A stretch of 10,018 bases of DNA from SIG607 sp045646245. GTDB lineage: Bacteria; Bacillota; Clostridia; Oscillospirales; Acutalibacteraceae. The stretch spans positions 1 through 10,018 of the forward strand of contig JAZRKJ010000059.1 in assembly GCA_045646245.1 (NCBI GenBank). Reading direction: 5' to 3'. The translations under genes and the position numbers were made by a program. Of this stretch, positions 5,313 to 10,018 are shown in pieces; positions within the stretch are counted from its first letter, which is position 1; each line of letters starts with the position of its first letter. The notes under the pieces were generated by a model. It saw only the letters and a program-made list of their open reading frames with translations. It searched no databases and had not been told where the DNA came from.

Positions 5313-5681
5313 TTAAGCGTAACAAATATCGGTTAAGTCTAATACGTCGCAATAAATAAGCTCATAACCCAAATTACTTTGCTCATCGGGAGCAAAAAGA
5401 GAAACCGCCTTTTGCTCGCCGTTTTCGGTATCAACCTTTGTAAATACGGTAAAGGTACCGTCTTCGTTTTCGGTGTAATCCTCAACGTGGTGAGTGGTAA
5501 TTCCGCTTAAATGGTTGAGTATATTTTCAAACCTGCCCGCCAAAACAAGAGCCTTATCAGGAACCGACGGCGCAGTCACCGTAACCTGAGTTTTTGCAGG
5601 CGCAGTAAACTTTTGCACGTAATAAAAGGAGGCAAAAAGGGCAAGATGAACCGATAAATATATGGCAAGAATCTTTTTCAT
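5313..5681 (-). CDS. Small exported or membrane-anchored hypothetical protein, 122 aa
   Basis: I do not recognise the family. The protein starts MKKILAIYLSVHLALFASFYYV, a short basic end followed by a hydrophobic helix (about 4-22). It is either a signal peptide or a membrane anchor; there is no lipobox cysteine. A Pro/Thr-rich linker follows, then a polar domain with YTENEDGTFTVFTKVD and a C-terminal YELIYCDVLDLTDICYA that contains two cysteines. The start at 5681 is fixed by AAAGGAG 8 nt upstream. A frame extension to GTG at 5699 would put its start codon inside this site and is rejected. The gene is monocistronic, between its own promoter (5721-5749) and the shared terminator at 5252. The upstream direct repeats suggest regulated expression. 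Confidence 0.85.
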   Translation of the reverse strand: MKKILAIYLSVHLALFASFYYVQKFTAPAKTQVTVTAPSVPDKALVLAGRFENILNHLSGITTHHVEDYTENEDGTFTVFTKVDTENGEQKAVSLFAPDEQSNLGYELIYCDVLDLTDICYA

Positions 5682-5689
5682 ACCTTTTT

Positions 5690-5696
5690 CTCCTTT
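5690..5696 (-). promoter_or_regulatory. Ribosome-binding site that fixes the 5681 start
   Basis: AAAGGAG on the minus strand stands 8 nt before the ATG at 5681. The longer in-frame GTG start at 5699 would overlap this site, so the 122-aa form is preferred. Confidence 0.85.
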
Positions 5697-5720
5697 CACT
5701 ATATGTATTCTGTATTATAT

Positions 5721-5749
5721 ATTATACACACAATATATAGATATTTCAC
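5721..5749 (-). promoter_or_regulatory. Promoter of the 122-aa exported protein gene
   Basis: A perfect -10 TATAAT (5721-5726) is preceded by a 17-bp spacer and a weak -35 GTGAAA (5744-5749, 4 of 6 matches). Transcription would start near 5714, leaving a 5' leader of about 33 nt. The weak -35 fits a promoter that needs an activator; see the TTACA repeats directly upstream. Confidence 0.65.
5729..5740. repeat. 12-bp direct repeat, copy in the promoter spacer
   Basis: CACAATATATAG here is repeated exactly at 5790-5801, 61 bp away. This copy lies between the -10 and -35 of the minus-strand promoter and the other upstream of it, a layout seen with operator pairs. The sequence is AT-rich, so chance is possible. 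Confidence 0.4.
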
Positions 5750-5759
5750 TTCATTTCGA

Positions 5760-5786
5760 TTACATTTTGGTTACAATATTGTTACA
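5760..5786. promoter_or_regulatory. Three TTACA direct repeats at 11-bp spacing
   Basis: TTACA occurs at 5760-5764, 5771-5775 and 5782-5786, exactly one helical turn apart. Tandem half-sites of this spacing are typical of OmpR/PhoB-family response regulators. The block begins 10 bp upstream of the -35 of the minus-strand promoter (5744-5749), an activator position for the 122-aa gene. It is about 90 bp upstream of the plus-strand EF-G-like promoter. The regulator is unknown. Confidence 0.5.
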
Positions 5787-5789
5787 CAC

Positions 5790-5801
5790 CACAATATATA
5801 G
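5790..5801. repeat. 12-bp direct repeat, upstream copy
   Basis: This exact second copy of CACAATATATAG follows the TTACA repeats. Together with the copy at 5729-5740 it frames the -35 region and the TTACA block. The stretch from here to the EF-G-like promoter (5802-5875) is AT-rich and shows nothing else I can name. Confidence 0.4.
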
Positions 5802-5875
5802 TAGTCGTATTTTATCACTTTAAAGCGTTTGTATGCTAATTACACAAATTTTGTTAAACTTTTTTAAAAAATATG

Positions 5876-5904
5876 TTGATTATCACAATAAATTATGGTA
5901 TACT
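5876..5904 (+). promoter_or_regulatory. Promoter of the EF-G-like gene, extended -10
   Basis: The -35 is TTGATT (5876-5881), the spacer 17 bp and the -10 TATACT (5899-5904) with a TGG extension at 5896-5898. The start of transcription is expected near 5911, giving a leader of about 50 nt with an AAGGAAG ribosome site 7 nt before the ATG. Confidence 0.8.
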
Positions 5905-5962
5905 GTATTCATAGTAAAATCCGGCCGTATTCTCGGCTTTAAAGACAAAAGGAAGTGCTTTT

Positions 5963-7999
5963 ATGAAAGAATATACCTCTGCTGCAATCAAGAACGTCGT
6001 GCTTCTGGGCCATGGCGGTTCGGGTAAAACCACCTTGGCTGACGCACTGCTTTATAACGCAGGTCTTACCGACCGTATAGGCAATCCGGGAGAAGGTTCC
6101 ACCGTAATGGATTTTGATGCCGAAGAAAAGAAGCGCGGCTCTTCCGTGGGCCTTTCGGTTTATCCTATTATTGCGGGAGATAACAAAATAAACCTTATGG
6201 ACGCCCCCGGTCAGTTTGACTTTGTTTCGGGCGCGTGGGAAGGTCTTTCGGCTGCCGAAAATGCAGTTATTGTTATTTCCGGTAAATCAGGTCTTACCGC
6301 AGGCGCCAGAAAGTCTTATGATATGGCAAAGGAAATGGGCAAGGGTATTGCTTTCTTTATTGGTAAATTAAATTCCACCCACGCTCACTTCTACCGCGTA
6401 ATTTCCGCCCTTACCGCTTCTTACGGCGCATCGGTTTGTCCCGTTGTTGCTCCGCTTGTTGAAAATGATGCAGTAAGCGCTTACGTAAACCTTATTACCA
6501 ACACCGCTTACCGCGCGGACGGTATTAAGCTTACCGAAATCAACTACACACCCACCGATGAGCTGATTAAAATGCGTGATTTGCTGCTTGAAGCGGTTGC
6601 AAGTACCGATGAAGCTCTTATGGAAAAATACTTCGAAGGCGAAGCCTTTACCGAGGATGAGGTTTACACCGCCCTTAAGAACGGTATGAAGAGCGGAGAA
6701 ATCTGCCCCGTATTCTGCGGCGTGCAGGCAAGCGGCGACGCTATCGGACTTTTTGCCGACATTCTTTATAAGGTTCTCCCCGGCGCAGATATGTTCCCCG
6801 CCGTTTGCGAAGACGGTGAAGAAATTGCCATTGACCAGAACGGCAAAACCAAGCTCTTCGTTTTCAAAACCGTTGCCGACCCGTTTGTAGGCAGACTTTC
6901 CTACTTCAAGGTTATTTCGGGCAAGGTTAATAACGATACTCGCCTTACCGATTTACGCACAGGCAAAGAAGAACGTATTTCCAAGATTATGGTTCCCAAA
7001 GCGGGCAAACAGGAGGACTCCGCCGCGCTTATCGCAGGTGATATCGGTTGCGTTTCCAAATTAGGCGACGTTAAAACGGGTGACACCCTTTCTGCCGCAG
7101 GCGGCCCCGCAATAAAGCCTGCCGCATTCCCCGCGCCTTGTATTTCTTCCGCCGTTTACCCCAAAAACAAGGGCGAAGAAGAAAAGATTTCTTCCGGTAT
7201 GGCAAGACTTTGCGAAGAAGACCCCACAATTACTTACGCTTTCAACACCTCTACAGGCGAATACGTGCTTTCTGCTATGGGTGAAGTTCACATTGACGTT
7301 ATCGCTTCCCGCCTTAAGGCAAAATTCGGCGCCGACGTAGTTTTACAGAAGCCCAAGGTTGCTTACCGCGAAACCATAAGAAAGTCCGCAAAGGTTCAGG
7401 GTAAATATAAGAAGCAGTCGGGCGGTCACGGTCAATTCGGTGACGTTTGGATTGAGTTCTCACCCTCCGACAGCGACGAGCTTGTATTTGAAGAATCGGT
7501 TGTGGGCGGCGCTGTTCCCAAGAACTTCTTCCCCGCCGTTGAAAAGGGGCTGAGAGATTCCGTTACAAAGGGCGTTCTTGCAGGCTACCCCATGGTTGGT
7601 ATTAAGGCTAACCTTTACGACGGCTCTTACCACCCCGTTGACTCTTCCGAAATGTCCTTTAAGACAGCCGCTTCCCTTGCCTTTAAAGACGGTATTCCCA
7701 AGTGCTCTCCCGTTTTGCTTGAGCCCTTCGGCACCCTGAAGGTTGTTCTTCCCGAAGACAATCTGGGCGACGTTATCGGCGATATAAATAAACGCCGCGG
7801 AAGAATTATTGGTATGAACCCGCTGGAAAACAAACAGCAAGAGGTTGTCGGCGAAGTTCCCATTGCCGAAATGAGCGACTTTGCTACCGCAATGCGTTCC
7901 ATAACCGGCGGTATTGCATCCTTTACCCTTTCCTTTGAACGCTATGAGGAGGTTCCTTCTCACATAGCTCAAAAGATTATTGAAGAAGCAAATAAATAA
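5963..7999 (+). CDS. Elongation factor G-like protein with divergent GTPase motifs
   Basis: The 678-aa protein has the full EF-G plan. The G domain has P-loop GHGGSGKT (16-23). Domain II starts around LFVFKTVADPFVGRLSYF and domain III carries EEDPTITYAF. Domain IV has AYRETI (467-472) and YKKQSGGHGQFGDV, the tip region that enters the ribosomal A site. Domain V has DVIGDINKRRGRIIGMNPLENKQQ. It belongs with EF-G paralogues rather than the housekeeping FusA, whose P-loop reads AHIDAGKT. Key G-domain residues differ: switch II is DAPGQFDF with Gln84 where EF-G has the catalytic His; the NKxD box is GKLN (134-137); and the SA of G5 is replaced by GVQA (253-256). Ribosome translocation with little or no GTP hydrolysis is thinkable but inferred. 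The gene is monocistronic, from the promoter at 5876 to the terminator at 8019. The housekeeping copy is not in the window. Confidence 0.93.
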   Translation: MKEYTSAAIKNVVLLGHGGSGKTTLADALLYNAGLTDRIGNPGEGSTVMDFDAEEKKRGSSVGLSVYPIIAGDNKINLMDAPGQFDFVSGAWEGLSAAENAVIVISGKSGLTAGARKSYDMAKEMGKGIAFFIGKLNSTHAHFYRVISALTASYGASVCPVVAPLVENDAVSAYVNLITNTAYRADGIKLTEINYTPTDELIKMRDLLLEAVASTDEALMEKYFEGEAFTEDEVYTALKNGMKSGEICPVFCGVQASGDAIGLFADILYKVLPGADMFPAVCEDGEEIAIDQNGKTKLFVFKTVADPFVGRLSYFKVISGKVNNDTRLTDLRTGKEERISKIMVPKAGKQEDSAALIAGDIGCVSKLGDVKTGDTLSAAGGPAIKPAAFPAPCISSAVYPKNKGEEEKISSGMARLCEEDPTITYAFNTSTGEYVLSAMGEVHIDVIASRLKAKFGADVVLQKPKVAYRETIRKSAKVQGKYKKQSGGHGQFGDVWIEFSPSDSDELVFEESVVGGAVPKNFFPAVEKGLRDSVTKGVLAGYPMVGIKANLYDGSYHPVDSSEMSFKTAASLAFKDGIPKCSPVLLEPFGTLKVVLPEDNLGDVIGDINKRRGRIIGMNPLENKQQEVVGEVPIAEMSDFATAMRSITGGIASFTLSFERYEEVPSHIAQKIIEEANK

Positions 8000-8018
8000 T
8001 CACCTTTTTCCATAAAAA

Positions 8019-8048
8019 TAAGCCGTATCCCAAACGGGATACGGCTTA
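8019..8048. terminator. Bidirectional terminator hairpin between convergent genes
   Basis: TAAGCCGTATCCC (8019-8031) pairs perfectly over 13 bp with GGGATACGGCTTA (8036-8048) around the loop AAAC. The minus-strand tail is TTTTTATGG, the better T run, so it serves best the gene whose stop is at 8054. The plus-strand tail CTGTTTTAG is weaker but probably also ends the EF-G-like transcript, whose stop is 19 nt before. Confidence 0.9.
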
Positions 8049-8053
8049 CTGTT

Positions 8054-9766
8054 TTAGAGATATTTCTTAATTTCTTCATTAAGCGCTTTGCGGAAGTTAA
8101 TAAGGGTTAAATCGTCTTCGGGGCAATAGGTAAACTTCATTTCGCCGAAGAAATCCTCAATAAGCTTAATTGCCTTTTGCCTTCCTGCAAGCTCGCTGAA
8201 CTTCATAAGCGCCTCATAGTCAAGTATACCCTCGTAAAAGATTTTCATTCTCGTACTGCAAAGGGCGGTGCCGTCGTTATCCGGATAGCACATAAAGGAG
8301 GTGCCGGGATAGTTGCCGTAATTACAGGGGTTTACCTTAACGTCGCAAAGACCGTGGCTTAATTTATCGTAATAGTAGTTAAAGCCCCAGTGCAAAAAGC
8401 CCTTCATATTAAAGTAGAACATCTGCACACCCACAACTCTGCACCTTGGCGCGGTAGTGGTAATAAGGCGGTTGGTAAAGCCTTCCACAAGGCTTTCACC
8501 GCCGGTGTAGTAAAGCCAACGGTTAGGCGCGTTTTCAATAAATTTAGGCATATCCTCGCTGTTTACCGAAATAATAGGGGTGTTTATTTCCGCCTTACTG
8601 TAAACGTCATAATGAGAAATTGCATCACCGTTTACGAAGCCTTCTATTTCGGGAAGCACGGTATCAAGGCATCTCTTGTAATTTTCAAGGTGCTTGTCGG
8701 TAGGCTCATCGGAAATATGGAAAAGAATATTTTTGCCCACTCCCGTTTTTTGAAGCACGGGCATTAAGGCTCTTAAATAGCTTTTTATAAATAAAGAATA
8801 TTCTTCGCTGCTTGAATCGGTATCCCAACCGAAAAGCTGTTTATATTCGCCGTTTTCATAGCCCATAATCTTAGGAGCCGCCTTTGCGCCCCATTGAGAA
8901 TACAAATGGCTATGTTCAAAATGGGTTTGACCCGCTTTCTGACAAACCTTAATAAAGCGCTCCATAAGGGAAAAGTCGAACTCAAAGCCTTCTTCGGTTT
9001 TAGTAACCTTTACCAGCTGAGCCGTTCTTCTTTCGCAACCAACCGAAGTATCAAGAGGAGGAGTAAAGGCGGGAAGAAGTATCATATTCATACCCGTATC
9101 TGCCGCCGCTTTTGCGAAAGATTCTATAATTTCAAAATGTTTATCTGAAAACATTTCAACGTTATAAATGTCGGCAAGACAGTCCAAGTGGAACCAGTTG
9201 GTGTATAAAAGCCTTTGGTCGCCAAGGGTTGCATCAATTACCTCTACGGTAAAGGTTTTTTCTGCCATTAAAGCATTATTAAGGCAGTTATAAAGCTTAA
9301 TGGTAAAGCTGTGCTCACCGGGAGTAAGAGGAGCTTTTTTGCCGCCCAGCGTAAACCATAATGACTGCCATGCATTAGCGGCGTTAATAAGGTGCTTTTC
9401 GCCCTTTTCAAAATATATATCTGCCCATTGGAAGCCTTCGTTCTTTATTTCGCTGTTATTGTTTCTTTTATAAAGAATATCGGGGTAAAGTCCGGGCTCG
9501 CTTCTGTCAAAATATTTATCGGGATTAACGGGCAATGCGTTAATAACAGGAACGTAAGCAACCTTGTATTCCTCCCATTCAGCAACATCGCTTTCAACAC
9601 GTACATACATAAGCACCGACGGTTGCTGTTGACCGTCTATTCTGTAAGCAAGCTGAAAAGAAGCGGGTTCATCCGCAAAAACCGAAAGTCTTTCTATTTC
9701 GCTTCCCTGCACTTTGTCGGGGAAAACCTTGCCTAAAGACGAAATAATTTTAGTTTCAATACTCAT
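8054..9766 (-). CDS. DUF4091-type glycoside-hydrolase-like protein
   Basis: From the ATG at 9766 the protein has 570 aa, close to the length usual for DUF4091 proteins. The N-terminal part (about 1-180) looks like a beta-sandwich, ending in FTVEVIDATLGDQ. A barrel-like middle follows (LLYTNWFHLDCLADIYN, MNMILLPAFTPPLDT), with the acidic motif HISDEP (350-355), a candidate catalytic site. The C-terminal DUF4091 region has GFLHWGFNYYY (456-466) and RMKIFYEGILDYE (506-518). There is no signal peptide, so it should act in the cytoplasm, perhaps on imported oligosaccharides or glycosides; the substrate is unknown. The longer frame to 9820 would start in the -35 element, so 9766 is chosen; AGGTG lies 7 nt upstream. 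No transporter or other sugar gene is adjacent. The family call rests on motif memory. Confidence 0.85.
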   Translation of the reverse strand: MSIETKIISSLGKVFPDKVQGSEIERLSVFADEPASFQLAYRIDGQQQPSVLMYVRVESDVAEWEEYKVAYVPVINALPVNPDKYFDRSEPGLYPDILYKRNNNSEIKNEGFQWADIYFEKGEKHLINAANAWQSLWFTLGGKKAPLTPGEHSFTIKLYNCLNNALMAEKTFTVEVIDATLGDQRLLYTNWFHLDCLADIYNVEMFSDKHFEIIESFAKAAADTGMNMILLPAFTPPLDTSVGCERRTAQLVKVTKTEEGFEFDFSLMERFIKVCQKAGQTHFEHSHLYSQWGAKAAPKIMGYENGEYKQLFGWDTDSSSEEYSLFIKSYLRALMPVLQKTGVGKNILFHISDEPTDKHLENYKRCLDTVLPEIEGFVNGDAISHYDVYSKAEINTPIISVNSEDMPKFIENAPNRWLYYTGGESLVEGFTNRLITTTAPRCRVVGVQMFYFNMKGFLHWGFNYYYDKLSHGLCDVKVNPCNYGNYPGTSFMCYPDNDGTALCSTRMKIFYEGILDYEALMKFSELAGRQKAIKLIEDFFGEMKFTYCPEDDLTLINFRKALNEEIKKYL

Positions 9767-9791
9767 AATAATGCACCTACGAGATACACTT

Positions 9792-9820
9792 ATATTAGCA
9801 CATAAAAATATGCCTTTCAA
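9792..9820 (-). promoter_or_regulatory. Promoter of the DUF4091 gene
   Basis: The minus strand has -35 TTGAAA (9815-9820), a 17-bp spacer and -10 TAATAT (9792-9797) with a TGC extension. Transcription is expected near 9785, about 20 nt before the ATG. Confidence 0.7.
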
Positions 9821-9827
9821 TAGATAA

Positions 9828-9856
9828 TTGAAAAATTTTTCCGCTTATGGTAAAAT
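9828..9856 (+). promoter_or_regulatory. Promoter of the gene at the right edge
   Basis: The -35 is TTGAAA (9828-9833), the spacer 17 bp and the -10 TAAAAT (9851-9856), preceded by TGG as an extended -10. It is back to back with the DUF4091 promoter, with only 7 bp between the two -35 elements. Transcription near 9863 leaves a leader of about 10 nt. Confidence 0.75.
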
Positions 9857-9872
9857 AAAAGCGGTGATTAAA

Positions 9873-10018
9873 ATGTTCGGTTTTTTCAAGAAAAAAAAGA
9901 AAAATCCCGTCATTTGTGAAATGGACGGAAGACAGGTAAAATACGTTACAAGACGTTATTATAAAGAAAACGGAACGCCGGAGGAAGAAATTATCGGCAA
10001 AGAAGGCAGAATAGTTTG
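9873..10018 (+). CDS. Hypothetical protein, N-terminal part only (cut by the window edge)
   Basis: An open frame of 48 codons runs off the right edge. It begins MFGFFKKKKKNPVICEMDG, followed by RQVKYVTRRYYKENGTPEEE and IIGKEGRIV. The start is MFGFF with five lysines, which is too short and too basic for a classical signal peptide but could touch a membrane or nucleic acid. No family is recognised from this part. The ATG at 9873 has GGTGA 5 nt upstream, and a good promoter (9828-9856) points into it, which supports a real gene. The leader is very short, so the ribosome site would lie almost at the 5' end of the RNA. Confidence 0.7.
   Translation, partial: MFGFFKKKKKNPVICEMDGRQVKYVTRRYYKENGTPEEEIIGKEGRIV

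Noticed and set aside
5313..5681. Lipoprotein assignment for the 122-aa exported protein
   Set aside because: No cysteine follows the hydrophobic segment in a lipobox setting; the nearest cysteines are at the C-terminal end.
7460..7972. Minus-strand open frame of 170 codons opposite the EF-G-like gene
   Set aside because: It is antisense to conserved EF-G domains IV and V, with no promoter or ribosome site; its length follows from the codon bias of the real gene.
9767..9820. N-terminal extension of the DUF4091 protein by 18 residues
   Set aside because: It starts inside the -35 box of the gene's own promoter and covers the -10 and leader; the ATG at 9766 has a ribosome site.

Overview
The window reads as chromosomal DNA of a low-to-mid GC Gram-positive anaerobe, most likely an uncultured member of the Clostridia. 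The reasons are the hrcA-first heat-shock operon under a perfect CIRCE operator, a DnaK lacking the extra segment of Gram-negative DnaKs, strong AGGAGG-type ribosome sites in the core genes, sigma-A-like promoters and an EF-G-like paralogue of a type common in Clostridia. All assignments come from reading motifs; no database search was possible.

Layout. Bases 1-802 hold a compact repeat-rich block around a small gene for a 23S-rRNA-intervening-sequence-type four-helix-bundle protein (minus strand). Two 72-bp direct repeats lie at its 3' side, two tandem 83-bp repeats at its 5' side, and a 20-bp G/A-rich inverted repeat brackets the gene. Bases 803-4332 are the minus-strand operon hrcA-grpE-dnaK with promoter and CIRCE. 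dnaJ, which commonly follows dnaK, is not in the 802 bp available downstream; the repeat block sits there instead. Bases 4379-4439 carry an isolated long palindrome between two divergent promoters. Next comes a plus-strand gene for a 240-aa cytoplasmic protein of unknown function, converging through a bidirectional terminator on a minus-strand gene for a 122-aa exported or membrane-anchored protein of unknown function. The latter's upstream region holds three TTACA repeats at exact 11-bp phasing and a pair of 12-bp direct repeats.

From 5963 a plus-strand gene encodes a 678-aa EF-G-like factor. Its translocase domains look intact, but its GTPase active-site and guanine-recognition motifs are substituted. 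It ends at another bidirectional terminator, facing a minus-strand gene for a 570-aa DUF4091-type glycoside-hydrolase-like protein. The last gene is cut by the window edge and is transcribed away from the DUF4091 gene from a back-to-back promoter pair.

How they work together. HrcA represses its own operon through CIRCE, while GrpE and DnaK form the chaperone/exchange-factor pair. The other genes look like separate single-gene transcription units. The points most worth following are the IVP/repeat element behind dnaK and the divergent G domain of the EF-G paralogue.
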